A stretch of 64,000 nucleotides of DNA from Tenebrio molitor (lineage: Eukaryota; Arthropoda; Insecta; Coleoptera; Tenebrionidae), in NCBI RefSeq assembly GCF_963966145.1, contig NC_091048.1, positions 15,562,001 to 15,626,000 on the forward strand, read 5' to 3'. The notes beneath the pieces were generated by a model, which was given only the letters and a program-made list of their open reading frames with translations, did no database searches and was not told the DNA's origin. Made by a program: the position numbers and the translations under genes. The stretch's first letter is position 1. Every line of letters begins with the position of its first letter. Positions 44,220-55,599 of the stretch are shown here, one piece after another.

Positions 44220-45705
44220 TGCCATATTTTGGGTGGGAGTCTTTGAACTATATACGCGAATAGGTAGTACGATATTTCTATAAAAAGTCTGTTTCTGTAA
44301 AGGTCAACGTGAAGAAAAATACAATGCAACCTTTGATCTAAACTCAGTAAAGTTGTATTGTTTGTTGCTTTAATTTTGTTAATTGTTACGCGAAAAATAG
44401 ACATACAAGTTTTTACTTCTTATAAATAAGCTTTATTGTAATTATATTTGCCGACTAGCTATCTATAATTAATTACATATTTTCATATTTATAAAATAAC
44501 GTGGAGATGATTTGTAGTTTGTAGTTCACACACCTACTTACTTTTAAAAATTAAAGCAACATATAATACACCGTTAAATAATGGTTGCATAATAAAAGCT
44601 GGCAAATCAACGAATTTTATTTCTTTCCAATTTAAAATCTAAAAACATGATGATTTTGTCACTTTGTCTTTACTGAAATGAATACCTAGTAATGAACTTA
44701 ATCTTTTTAAATGATTATTCAAAAGTGGTCCATCATTTATTATTCCTGACGTGTTGATTAATGAATGAAAAACTATTAATTAACAAATGATTACTTATTA
44801 ATAGTAACTTAAGTAGGTATATATGTGAAAATTTGGTTAATACATTGAAACATTTAAGAATTAGCTCGTCAGTTGTTCAGTGAAGTTTTACTTTTTTAAA
44901 ACTGAATGAAATCCAGAGCAGAGTAGTAATAAAATCTATATAAAAATCACCACAAACATTTTATAAAAACAAAAATAAATCTTTAATAAGCAAATCTGCC
45001 CAGGAAGCTTTAAAGTCGGTACAAAATCTTGTGAAAATGTACCAGGCACCTATGAATACAGTGAAACTGGAAAATATTGATTTGTTTTTTCACATTGGAC
45101 GAATCACACTGTAAAGTTTAAGTCGATAATGGAAAGTAGGAACTGGAAATACGAGTATTCACTTCATCTCCTAAAATACATAATTCGTACTAACTCAGCA
45201 GGAAATGCTATAGGAAAAGTTTTTTGGAATTCTAGTGCAGTGTTTTTAATGGACTAAGTACATAAGGCTGAATAAGTTTCGAAAATGTCTTATAACTTCA
45301 AGGAAAAAGAAGAAAAAAATTGAACCGAAATGCATTGTGTGTGCTTTGCATCAAGGTAATGCTTTGATTCAGAGGAATCACATTTCTTTTATTGCTGTCC
45401 GTAATGCTTGTTTCAGAATCTTGGATCTTGGAGCAACGCTAATTATTCCATAGATCTAGTCTAACCTCATATCTCATATAATTGGTGTTTGTGTTGGTTT
45501 ATTTGAAATTTAAAATTCTTCCCAATACTTCCTTTCCTCATGATGATATGGGAATAAGTAAATGAATAACCTATGAGTTATGACACAAAAGAAAGGTTTT
45601 TTTTTCTTCTTTTACTTCTTTGATGAACCACTTTTATACTGCAACCAGAACATAGGTAGGTATGGTTTACAGACATAGAAATTTATTTCTTGTTTTTCTG
45701 CATAT
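44220..45705. other. AT-rich stretch without recognised features
   Basis: No gene, RNA or repeat pair could be supported on either strand. Confidence 0.45.
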
Positions 45706-45709
45706 TATA

Positions 45710-45823
45710 ACGTGCGATCGAATAAAAAAAAATCGAGTTACCTAGATTGTGCTATTATGATGCTTTGATTGGTTCAAACTACCATTTTCGCCTACTCTGA
45801 TTTTTTTTATTCGATCGCACGGT
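45710..45823. repeat. Short MITE with CGTGCGATCGAATAAAA ends
   Basis: CGTGCGATCGAATAAAAAAA pairs with TTTTTTATTCGATCGCACG; only about 65 bp lie between. Confidence 0.93.
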
Positions 45824-45989
45824 ACTATCACTTATACAAGCTAAAAAAAAAAGATTTCTTCTTAGTGCAAATAATAATTTTTAGAAACGGTGCATAAAAA
45901 AAATTAAAAACTGTCTTCATATTGCCCTCCACGACCCGGCGGCACGGCAATTTTGCTGGAGTACATACACTATTAGGGATATTACTAAC

Positions 45990-46603
45990 GGGCCTTCAAA
46001 TAAATTTATATTTAGAGCAACCTATGGAAATTCAATTCTTTGCAACATTTTTCCAGCGTAGCAAATGACACAAGAAACGTCTGACATTTTAACGAAATAA
46101 AATTAGGTTAGAAATAGTAGTTTATTTAACGAGTTCGTGTGTAATTTGGGCTTTTTTTGGCATGAGTGGGCCAGTTTAAAACTCGAGTGAAACGAGAGTT
46201 TTAAAGGTTCACGAGTTCCAAAAAAAGCCCAAATTACACAAGAACGAGTTGAATACAACGTTTTTTTGTTCGACGAGCCCCCAAAGGCTCCAAATCGCTG
46301 AAAATCTTTAAAATTAGCTTGACGTTTCGTTTTGACAAGTTGTCAAATTTATCAAAATCCGTTCACACAGGAAAAAATTCTCAAATTCTGACAGTGTCGA
46401 ACAAAAAATATTTTTAATTTTTGTAGTGCATTTTCCCTATTCCCCCTCCACGGAATATGACAATATGAAATTGGGAAAAAGCTTACTATGTAACCTGTGT
46501 AACTCCGGAGAATAATTGGTTACCTACAAAAATTACTTTACACTGTTAACAGAATTAGAATGTCGCTTACGCCTACTCTAAATATATATTTATTTGAAGG
46601 CCC
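45990..46603. mobile_element. TIR element with GGGCCTTCAAATAAAT ends
   Basis: GGGCCTTCAAATAAATTTAT then ATTTAGAG is mirrored at the right. The 46130-46410 repeat lies inside it. Confidence 0.85.
46130..46410. repeat. AAATTTGGGC-TTTTTTTGGCA repeat, copy C, full length
   Basis: A palindrome 46138-46245 (TGTGTAATTTGGGCTTTTTT) is followed by a segment bounded by TTTTTTGTTCGACGAG and, reversed, ATTTTTTGTTCGACACTG. The latter includes CTTGACGTTTCGTTTTGACA as in 31228-31480. Confidence 0.85.
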
Positions 46604-46604
46604 G

Positions 46605-47460
46605 ATATATCAAGTAATAGTGCAGTGCTAATCAACATAATTACCGGCATCTCGCCTCCACATTGTGACGTTGTTGTGTTTTTATATTATGTTCTGTGTC
46701 AATGTTAAGGAACTTCCACGATATGACATGAGTATAATAATATGTATATACCTTTTTGAATTTCAACTACCAATGTGTTCCCTAAATCCAGAATTTTTAA
46801 ATTTTTAAAAAGAGATTTCGGTACTATTCCCGTTCCTGAAATTATAAGTGGTAAAATCGAATTAATCATTAGAATATTTAACACCTATTTGTAAAGTTTC
46901 TTTAATGAAAATAATTTCACAAAATTCTACTGTTCAGTTAAGTTTGTAAATATGTAAATACATTTTAAATTTTTAAATATGTACATACCTACATACGTAT
47001 AATTTGTAGAACATATGAACTTGCACATCGAAAAATTTGTAGTGAATTCTTTTTTAATCTATCTATACACCTCAACTGGAATTCTGAATTAATTGAAACA
47101 AATCTTTTGCAACTAATATTAATTACGTTGGAATATGATGTCACAGCAGTTCTGTCTACTTAGTGCAAATTATCGATTTAAAAAAAGAAACGTTTTTGTT
47201 GTTGTTTAATCAATGGCTCACAGCTGTTTGAAAAATCTAAAAATAATTAGATTCTTCATAGAAAGCTTTCGACTAAAATGAATAATCCACATGATTTCCT
47301 ATCGGTAGATTATAAAAAAATTAAAAGCATTAAGATTTCCGACCTGATCATGAACCTTTTATCTTCAAAAAAATATTGTCCAATCTCAGACATCGTTTAT
47401 AAAAATACATCCAGAACCGTTGCATAAAATGCGAAGCTTCAACAAAGATAAAAGTTTATG
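46605..47460. other. AT-rich stretch without recognised features
   Basis: No supportable gene or repeat. Confidence 0.45.
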
Positions 47461-47914
47461 GAATCACAGCACAAATAAAATAGTCTATTTTGTAAACGTA
47501 CGGCTAAAGAGCATAACCCCGAGGACATCAGATTCTGCTGTCATTTCAAATGACGTCAAAAGCTACCGCTGCCTCCACCGAAGAAGTTAAAGTACCCTGC
47601 ATCGGCTCGGTTTTTTATGAGGTAGGTGCGGGCGTTTTTCCAGTCACGCTAGCCTAACCATTTGCATTTAATTCCGATAGCGTCCTGTTGTTAATGTGGA
47701 AAAAGCACCACATAAATTTGCAGCAGCCACCCCTCCTGGAAAAAGGAACCGAGAGGAAACTTTCAAACTCCGATCGAATGATTTAAAGTCGAGTTGACCT
47801 GAAAACTGAAACAAAATAGAAATTTCGTGCTGGATGAGACGCCGCAATGACGCCACCGCGCCATGTGTGAATTATAAACAGAATTATCCGAACCTACCCT
47901 AACGTTTATAATCA

Positions 47915-47971
47915 TATATAAAAGCTAAAAAGCGTGATCGTGGCAGTTCGAGGACAACATACATATCCAGG
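47915..47971 (+). promoter_or_regulatory. Candidate RNA polymerase II core promoter with short exon
   Basis: TATATAAAAG at 47915 lies 30 bp upstream of GGCAGTT, whose A at 47945 would be the start site (arthropod initiator TCAGT-like). CCAG/GTGAAT at 47970 is a good 5' splice site, so a leader exon of about 26 nt is possible. The surrounding 47500-48100 is GC-richer and lacks repeats. No coding exon was identified downstream. Confidence 0.35.
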
Positions 47972-48563
47972 TGAATGACGTCTGGCGTCGCGACGGCTCG
48001 AACGCCCTTGGGACTGCGACGTCATGGTCATTGCCTTGTTGCGCTCTACCCCCTACCCTTTGCCGTTCTCCTTTGTCTGTACGAGCGACGCTTTGTTAAT
48101 TTTATTCTATCGCATTCACGTGCACCACCATGTAAATGAAGAACATTTTGCACGGAAAAAAACGTGCCAGATTACTTAATAATTCTTGGTTGCCCGATGG
48201 AGGAATTTATTAAAACCAAAGTTGAAGTTTGCTTTTTTTTATTTTGTTTTAGAGTCGATCCATCGATCGAAGAGAAGAGCAGAAAGCGCAGGATTCTTAA
48301 TAATGTTCAACATCTGAACAACAGAGGTCGCCCGAAGTTGAAGATTGAATGCTTTTGTATTTTGTTGCACCACAAGCTTACGTTTATATTGAATTTGTTC
48401 GTTTATTCTGGAACTTCTTAATCAATTTTAACAACTTTAATGCACCCAAATTCACGAACACAAGCTCTAAATGTGCTATTAAAATTAAAATTATTAGACA
48501 AGTGTAAAAAATACAGTAAACACAGCAGACATAACTCACGTAGCAGCATGAACGCGTAATACA

Positions 48564-49035
48564 TACAACGTGTAACAGAAATAAGTACATTAATTTTAAC
48601 TGGTAATAGAACTCGTCAAAAGGAACAACTTTTCTATCTACCATTTTGCCGAAAAACGATGTTTAATTCCAAAAAAAATTGGAGAGATTTTTCACTAAAA
48701 TAACCCTACGCCACTAAATACTGCAATGGCTAATTGAGATCAGCGCTAATATGAAAAAAACATCCATTTTCATCCAGAAAACGTGTTTTAACGCCGAAAT
48801 CGAAATTCAAATAAATCTACCCGTATAGCAAAAAATCCACTTCGTAAGAATCTGGTTGTTTCACATTTTTAGGTAGCTTAGTTTTGGAGATATGAGCGGT
48901 TTTAGGAAAATCTTTCCTATTTTTTTAAGCCACTACGCAACGTTTTTCGCCAAAATGGCAGAGAGAAAAGTTGTTCCTTTTGATAAGTTCTATTACCAGT
49001 TAAAATTAATGTACTTATTTCAGAAACACCCTGTA
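48564..49035. mobile_element. TIR element with TACAGGGTGTTTCTGAAATA ends
   Basis: The right end, reversed, reads TACAGGGTGTTTCTGAAATA, AGTACATTAATTTTAACTGG, TAATAGAACT and the left matches after a diverged start (TACAACGTGTAACAGAAATA). Arms are about 90 bp. Confidence 0.9.
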
Positions 49036-49580
49036 TATCATATACAGGCTGTTAGGGAATGGTCTCCCAAGAATGTCAGGGTGAGTTTCTGAGGGAAAAT
49101 ATGGTCGAAAACCTTAATAACATTTTTTCTTTTTTTCCCAACATGAATGGTTTTCTCAAAGATAAAAATTTAAAATGGTGCCCCACTGTTTGGGAGCTTT
49201 TACACCATTTTATTGTTGTAGTAATTAAATAAATAGTTAAAGTTCTGATTTCAGCACTTTAATTATTTATTTAATTATTGTTGTCTTTTATTTGCTAAGC
49301 AATTAACTTTCATTTGAAAGTTAATTGCTTATTGCTTAGCAACTAAAAGACAACAATGCCTTTATGTCAGATTTTATCGAGTACCTACTGTCACAATGAC
49401 GTTTTGGTTTTGAATACTTCCCTTGGATCATCAAAAACTACCAGGATTGCATTTTTTTAAGGTCAAAATCAATAATTCATTCGAAATATTTATCTAGATT
49501 CACCGCAACCATGAAGTAAGTCCCTTTTTATATTATTGCTGCAATAAACTGAAATTATTTCTGCAGTTTTATTTGTGATA

Positions 49581-49780
49581 CAGTTGGTTGCAAAAAAAAC
49601 GGGAAACGAAAATTTTCCTAATGTAAATTTGGTTTTGTCCATTTGTCAATTAATTGTCTACTTGACAATACCTATCAAATAATTTTTTTAATGTCCTTGA
49701 ATTTTTACGTTAATTCTAACCTATCTTTTGTAAGAAGGTTTCACACTATGGAAAGTTTCCGTTTTTTTTGCAACCAACTG
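49581..49780. repeat. MITE with CAGTTGGTTGCAAAAAAAAC ends, TA duplication
   Basis: CAGTTGGTTGCAAAAAAAAC and its mirror GTTTTTTTTGCAACCAACTG (one base off) are flanked by TA at 49579-49580 and 49781-49782. The matching 3' region at about 52340 lacks the insert. Confidence 0.92.
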
Positions 49781-50198
49781 TACCTACCAAATCTCGATCA
49801 ACCTTTAAAGGGATTTGAAATCGACCACTAACCACCTAATACAACTAATAAGATTCATTAATTTTTGTGTAACTTTATTTATTCTATTTTAGTCAATAAT
49901 CGTCTTTATACGCCCCCAAATGAGGGCATAAATTGGCATTTATGGGACAGATCTGTCAAAAATCTGCCAAGCAACGGTTAGTTTAATTATTCAAACAATG
50001 GTATCAAACATTATTTTATTAAAGAAAATCATACATTATATACACAGTAAGCCTAACAACATCAAAATATGTAGCTAACTTTCTGCACAACACTAAAATT
50101 TGCATGGACACAACTTTTAGTTGATTTCCTTTAAGGAATACTAAATATTTGTTTGCATCTTTTGAAAATTATAAAATAGAATAAAACGTTGTATGTAG

Positions 50199-50890
50199 AG
50201 GTCATTTGAATAGAGAAGAACCTGTCACGTGATCTTTGCTGCGCGTTGAAGTGGAAGGGACACCGAGTGCAGGGACGTAGAAATAGTAATTAGCAAATTG
50301 TTTTTTCCCATCTGTTTGACGTTCGACATACAGCTTGACCAGAATAGCTTGGCGAATGAGATGCGCACAAGAGCAAACGAACGAGTCTCTGTAAGACAAG
50401 GATATGGCTATGGTTGTAGGTATGGTACACTCAATGAAGCAAATCTGCTCAAAACAGCCCGGACATGCTGTTCACTTGAAGCTTGAAGCGCTGATTTTCG
50501 CCCGTTTATACACGATCTAAACACTTCCAGACCCAACACCCAACAGACAAGTGCGCTCCGCTAGTGGGAGGGATTTCAGTCCACTGCGTCACTCGCCAAG
50601 CTGTTTTGGTCGACATGTAGTTTGATTTATGTGATAATATTTATTGATACTAAAAATTGTTGAATACATTTTAATAGTGAGCATAGGTCACTTTAACAAG
50701 CATTATTAAACATAACAATACCTATTTCAGAACCTGTTAGCTGAAATTAAATGAGACCATATCGGCACAATTGTGCACCTGAGTCGCCACCTCCCCCTGC
50801 AAAAAGAAATGGACTAGTCCGCCCGAGTCCGACCAAATTTCGTCTCTTACGCATATCACGTGACAGGTTCTTCTCTATTCAAATTACCTT
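50199..50890. mobile_element. TIR element with GAATAGAGAAGAACCTGTCA ends
   Basis: TTTGAATAGAGAAGAACCTG then TCACGTGAT is mirrored at the right. The interior of about 620 bp is GC-richer and contains short ORFs without known motifs. Confidence 0.88.
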
Positions 50891-50937
50891 TTCCTCGGGC
50901 ATAATTGTCGATTATGGCCCTCGGGTTTTTTTAAATG

Positions 50938-51805
50938 CAACCTACCTAGTTTAATTTCATTTTTGGATTCTATGCTAAATTGTGAATCAAATCTACAAAG
51001 GTCGTTTTTACTTATCTGCCATCGTTTTTGATCAGTGGCGCTTTCTTTACCAGAATTCCGAAAAGCTTTCGACCAGTGCAATAAATACGGGGTGCCATTT
51101 GAAAAAAATGAGTTTTTCACATTTTTAGTTCGTTATGTTTAAAAAATCGCAGTAGGCATATGCGACTGAGCAGGTTGTTGAGTAAACACTCAGCAGATGC
51201 GGCAAACATTCAGGAGTCAAACAACGTGAATCATTTTAATTTGTGTGCAACTATTTGGAAGGTACTATGGCGGACAATAAATTTAGGCCGGCAAATTTCT
51301 GACATTTCAAAAAAGTCAATGCAAGCGACCATTTATTGTCATTATGACTGATGTGTCAGTTTCTCAAACTGAAGGTTTTCAAGCTGTTTGGCGTTTCCTT
51401 TGCCTTTTTCGTAACTTACAGACCATGACGCACTAGCATAACTGATTTGTAGTAGCACTTCTCTCTGGTGCACGCTTCTTTTCCCAATTTTAATTTTGAT
51501 TACGCTGTCACGATGACAAGAATGACAAAAATCGAAAATGGGGTTAGTTGAACATAATGCCAGCTTCACATTTTGATGTCAACTCAATGACAGGCCGGCC
51601 TAAATTTATTGTCCGCCATAGTACGAATTCGAAATTCTGGTAAAAAAAGCACCACTGATCAAAAACGATGGCAGATAAGTAAAAACGACCAGTATAAATT
51701 TGATTCATAATTTAGCATAGAATTCAAAAATAAAATCAAACTGGGTAGGGGTTCCGTTTAAAAAAACATAACTTTAGTGTTTTTATAATATTGAGACACA
51801 CTGTG
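50938..51805. mobile_element. Foldback element hosting a MITE
   Basis: TTCTATGCTAAATT, AAAACGATGGCAGATAAGTA and ACCAGAATT-type arms pair between 50938-51060 and 51635-51750. The right end continues to GAGACACACTGTG at 51805. The MITE 51263-51623 is at its centre. Confidence 0.82.
51263..51623. repeat. MITE with TACTATGGCGGACAATAAAT ends
   Basis: TACTATGGCGGACAATAAAT then TTAGGCCGGC is identical, inverted, at both ends. 361 bp, TA termini. Confidence 0.95.
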
Positions 51806-52093
51806 GGTATACAGGGTGTTAGGGAATGGTCTCCCAAAAATTTCGGGGTGAGTTTATTAGAGAAAATGTGGTCGAAAACCTTTATACCGTTTTTGGATAA
51901 ATTGAACCGTTTTCTGAAAATAAAATTGTTCCCTGCTGTTTTGGGACTGCTGAAATATTGTTTTGTTCAGGAAAAAATGTTTCGATTTAAAAATGATTGC
52001 TTGGTAACGATTCGAAATTGACTACTGTCAAAGTATACACTTTGACTTGACCTAATTTTTATCGGTCGCCTGCAAAGATTACAGTCGTTTACA

Positions 52094-52215
52094 ATGCCAG
52101 AATATTATACCGAGAATTATGCAGATATATGTACATTTTGTGTGTGGGGAACGTAGCGGAAATGCCAATGCTGCTGTCCTAAGGTATGCTAATGCTCGTA
52201 TGCGCAAACGGAGGA
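52094..52215 (+). pseudogene. Transposase N-terminal HTH fragment
   Basis: The ATG at 52094 opens MPEYYTENYADIC; after a short frame change the sequence reads FVCGERSGNANAAVLRYANA then RMRKRRI. This fits the first helix-turn-helix of insect mariner/Tc-like (DUF4817-type) transposases, pattern 'YS.EE.ADI.FVYGE..GNA.AA.R.Y'. It marks the 5' end of the coding region of this TIR family. Only about 40 codons remain before the internal deletion. A sister start lies at 53170-53285 on the other strand. Confidence 0.6.
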
Positions 52216-52474
52216 TATTTTGAACATTTATTATTAATTTTTTCAATACACATAAATAAAGTTACACAGAAATTAACGAATCTTATTAGTTGATGGTCAG
52301 TGCTCGATTTCAAATCCCTTTCCTTTAGAGGTTGATCGAGATGTGGTATCACAAATAAAGCTGCAGAAATAATTTCAGTTCTTTGCAACAATAAAAGGAG
52401 ACTTACCTCAAGGTTGTGGTGAATGCAGATAATTATTTGGACATTTTATTGATTTTGGCAATAAAAAATGCAGT

Positions 52475-52735
52475 CCAGGGCCCTATTCCACCAACGACTT
52501 TGCAGCTTTATACTATGCACTTTACACTTTGTCAAACAACTTTGCGTTCCAACAACAACAATATATTTTGCAAAGGAAAAGTAAATTGGCTTTGCAAATA
52601 CATAAAAATTTACACTTTTTTGCATAGTGGTTAAGAATATTGGTGGAACGTAAAAGGTTTGCACTTTTCAATATCGGCAAAGTGAAAAGCGCAAAGTGCA
52701 AAGTTTCAAAAAATGTTGGTGGAATGGGGCCCTGG
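52475..52735. repeat. MITE with CAGGGCCC(T/C)ATTCCACCAAC ends
   Basis: CAGGGCCCTATTCCACCAAC pairs with GTTGGTGGAATGGGGCCCTG. Inner sections also contain the half-repeats GCAAAGT and ACTTTGC. The homologous 3' region at 49445 lacks it, so it is an insertion. Confidence 0.93.
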
Positions 52736-53169
52736 TAGCTTTGAATGAGATATTATCCAAGGGAAATATGGAAAACCGAAACATCAGTAGGTACTCGATA
52801 AAATCTGACAAAGAGCAAAGAGGCATCGTTTGTTGTTGCTAAGCAATTAATGTTCATTACAAAACGTTAACTATTTATTTCATTATCACAACAATAAAAT
52901 GATGTTAAAGCTCCCAAACAGTGGGGCACCATTTTAAATTTTTATTTTTGAGAAAACCATTAATGTTAGGAAAAAATGGTATTAAGGTTTCCGACCACAT
53001 TTTCCCTCACAAATTCACCCTGAAATTCTTGGGAGACCATTCCCTAACACCCTGTGTATACCGCAATATTTTCCGAATGTGTACTAGAAGCGTAGCTATC
53101 ATCTAGAAAAAAGTGAAAGTTGATATCTTTAATAACAAATAAGTTATGGAGCTTTTTCACAACTCTGGG

Positions 53170-53285
53170 ACACCTGTATCTGCATACTCCTCGATAGAAT
53201 ATTCGGGCATTGTAAACGATTGTAGTCTTCGCAGACGACGGATAAAAGATAGATCAAATTAAAATGTAAACTTTGACAGTGGTAA
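53170..53285 (-). pseudogene. Transposase start fragment, host element copy
   Basis: Minus strand reads MPEYSIEEYADT from an ATG near 53209, preceded by a leader (ACTGTCAAAGT…CGTTTACA) that matches 52021-52093. The frame is cut at 53172 by TACAGGTGTCCCAGAGTT, the end of another TIR element inserted at TA. It is the same gene family as 52094-52215. Confidence 0.6.
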
Positions 53286-53529
53286 GTTTATGGCTTTATA
53301 AAAGTACACTGTACTTTAATGAAATTTTTATCAATATTTCAGTGTATTACACCAAAAAAACTTCCAATATTAATGTTCAAACTCTACTTTTTAACATCTG
53401 TTACAGATGTAGTTGCATCCGTTACCTTGAATTACCAATTAATACGAAATTCCCTAGAATTTGAAAAATTTTTTTTTATTTAAAAATGAAAACAAGGGTG
53501 CAAATTCTAAAAAATAATATAAAAACTGG

Positions 53530-53640
53530 TTTTATAAAGGTATTGGCGCACTCGTCTCATAGAAAACTCCCCTACGAGTCGTTTTCTACACCTGGGACTC
53601 GTGCGCCAAATCAACCCTCATAAAACTCGTTCTTTAATAT
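53530..53640. repeat. Imperfect palindrome with GGCGCACTCGT..ACTCGTGCGCC
   Basis: GGCGCACTCGTCTCATAGAA pairs loosely with ACTCGTGCGCC and CTACACCTGGG around AAAACTCCCCTACGAGTCGT. A member of the GAGTG/CACGA class. Confidence 0.7.
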
Positions 53641-53941
53641 ACAGCGTGATCAACAATGACTGAGTCTGTTGGCAATTGAACAATTGAAAAATATTGGTGT
53701 TTTTCTGTTTCGTAATTGACACTGACCGGATGTTTTAACTTGACACGACATTAAAAAAAAATTAGGTTATGTGGGGTATGTTTATGCTATTACAAAAATG
53801 ACCCTTTGATGGTAAACGTCACATTCGCCTGTCAACTCTGTCAAAGTTGACAACCGGAAATGCGTTTAAATTACAGTGGTACCAAAATCATTCAAATTTT
53901 CATTGTTACCAACAGATTCAGTCATTCTTGATCACGTTGTA
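53640..53941. repeat. MITE with TACAGCGTGATCAACAATGA ends, copy B
   Basis: Left TACAGCGTGATCAACAATGA then CTGAGTCTGTTGG; the right end, reversed, is TACAACGTGATCAAGAATGA then CTGAATCTGTTGG. Same family as 25285-25530. Confidence 0.93.
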
Positions 53942-54499
53942 CTATGTATTTTCGTGCATAAGCAATATTTCAGCAGTCCCAAAACAGCGGGGAACAATTT
54001 TATTTTCAGAAAACGGTTTAATTTATCCAAAAACGGTATAAAGGTTTTCGACCACATTTTCCCTGATGAACACCCTGAAATTCTTGGGAAACCGTTCCCT
54101 AACACCCTGTATACTGCAATTATTTATCGTAACTAAACTGTTATTCACATACCAATTAGTTGGAAAAGATCGTTACCATACGTAGGTAATGTTTAATATC
54201 AAGTTCTTAAAGGAAAGTGGTTTAATGTAAATTATTAAAATTTTTGGTTAAAAATTAAAAACGTTGTAGGTACGTTCTCTGTCGCCATTCTCGGACTAGT
54301 ACCTAATCAACTTACTTGCATGCAATTAACATTCTTAAGGGGGTTCTTTACGTCAGTAAGTATAATATATTTTGTAAATCATGAAAATCCATTTTCATTA
54401 AATGTGAAAGGTGATGAACGCAGTTTTTCTTCTGAATAAATATTTCTAACAAAGGAAATTTTAGTGGGTAAAATTCATTGACAAACAGATTGGATTCGA

Positions 54500-54715
54500 A
54501 AAGAGTTTTTAATGAGTTCTTGTGTAAATTGGGCCTTTTTTTGCACAAGTGGGCCATTTTAAAACGCGAGTGAAACGAGCCCCTTAAAGGCTCCAAATCG
54601 CTTAAAACCTTTAAAATTAGCTTGACGTTTCGTATTGACAAGTTGTGACATTTATCAAAATCCGTTTACACAGGAGAAAATTCTCAAATTCTGACAGTGT
54701 CGAACAAAAAATAAG
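54500..54715. repeat. AAATTGGGC-TTTTTTTGGCA repeat, copy D, partial
   Basis: TTGTGTAAATTGGGCCTTTT, then GAGTGAAACGAGCCCC, AAAATTAGCTTGACGTTTCG and GACAGTGTCGAACAAAAAAT match 46130-46410 with the second palindrome arm missing. Confidence 0.85.
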
Positions 54716-54719
54716 ATAA

Positions 54720-55400
54720 TTTTTTTTTTTTTATCTTCAGGCGGTCGAAAATGGCGCCTTTGTGTATTGAGTGATTAAAAATGATTGTGGCCAAGTATGG
54801 CAACTATGTACGAACATTTATGTGGCAACTGTGTGGATGAGGTAGAGTTTATCAATAATTACACGAAATATTTAAATTATTCATATAAAGAAAAGCCTCT
54901 AAAAAGCGAAATAACAAAATTATTACCCAATATTTAACCGGTGTCACTGTGGTGTAACACGAGTCGCTCAGGTGCATGAATGACAGATGTCAAAATCAAA
55001 AATAGCAAGATGGCCGTTCAACGGCTTTAATAGACTTTAACATTTTTATGGAATAAATACTTTAAAAAACTTTACATAGTTTTAACGTTCTCCTTTTTGT
55101 CTTGAATAGAATGTTGGCTATCTGAAGTTCCAAGTTATTATTGTTGTAACTTATTTACATGAAATAAAATCAAATTTAATTAACCGATAACAATTTTAAT
55201 TCTCTTCGTTGAGGCCGCGCTTACGCTCGAGATACCTTACTCGTAAATACAAACACTTATTTGTAGGTATAAAATTCCACAAACTTAAATTTACAGTATT
55301 AACAAAACAAGTTAAAATATTTAGGTCTTGATTTAAATTTTAACTCATAATTCAAACATTACCGACAGGTGACTTAGCAATAACCTAAAAGATTAGTTAT
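54720..55400. other. No gene recognised
   Basis: Nothing supportable apart from scattered short inverted motifs. Confidence 0.4.
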
Positions 55401-55408
55401 TTACACAA

Positions 55409-55528
55409 TTAGTGGGATAAAAGCAATATTACAGGATTCGAGTGTGATGATTGCAGATGACGAGGGCGTCAGCCCGAGTTCATCTGTAATCACACGAGTT
55501 TCTTGTAATATGCTTTAGCCCACATGTT
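55409..55528. repeat. Short MITE of the GAGTGT..ACACGAG class
   Basis: GTGGGATAAAAGCAATATTA and GTGTGATGATTGCAGATGA pair with the right arm. The central loop is CGAGGGCGTCAGCCCGAG. Confidence 0.88.
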
Positions 55529-55599
55529 ATGTACAAAATTTTATCTAAGACCGCCCCGAATTAAAAAAAAGGTAAATCTTATTTATTTACACCAGTTTC

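Larger units (their letters stand above)
51810..53058 (+). mobile_element. Deleted copy of the TACAGGGTGTTAGGGAATGG family, nested
   Basis: The left end is of the 5' type (with TTTTGGGACTGCTGAAATAT and the transposase ATG), while the right end is of the 3' type (TGCCCCACTGTTTGGGAGCT, reversed). A large internal deletion joins them near 52215. It is on the plus strand, opposite to its host element. Confidence 0.7.
49043..54111 (-). mobile_element. Large TIR element hosting further insertions
   Basis: Ends: TACAGGCTGTTAGGGAATGG then TCTCCCAAGAAT at the left; reversed right end TACAGGGTGTTAGGGAACGG then TTTCCCAAGAAT. The right side carries the transposase start on the minus strand (53170-53285), so the left end at 49043-49900 is the 3' side. 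A same-family copy (51810-53058), MITEs and other elements lie inside. Confidence 0.65.

Noticed and set aside
49043..54111. Interleaved inverted repeats as evidence of a chromosomal inversion
   Set aside because: End types pair better as a host element with an oppositely oriented sibling inside, which needs no inversion.
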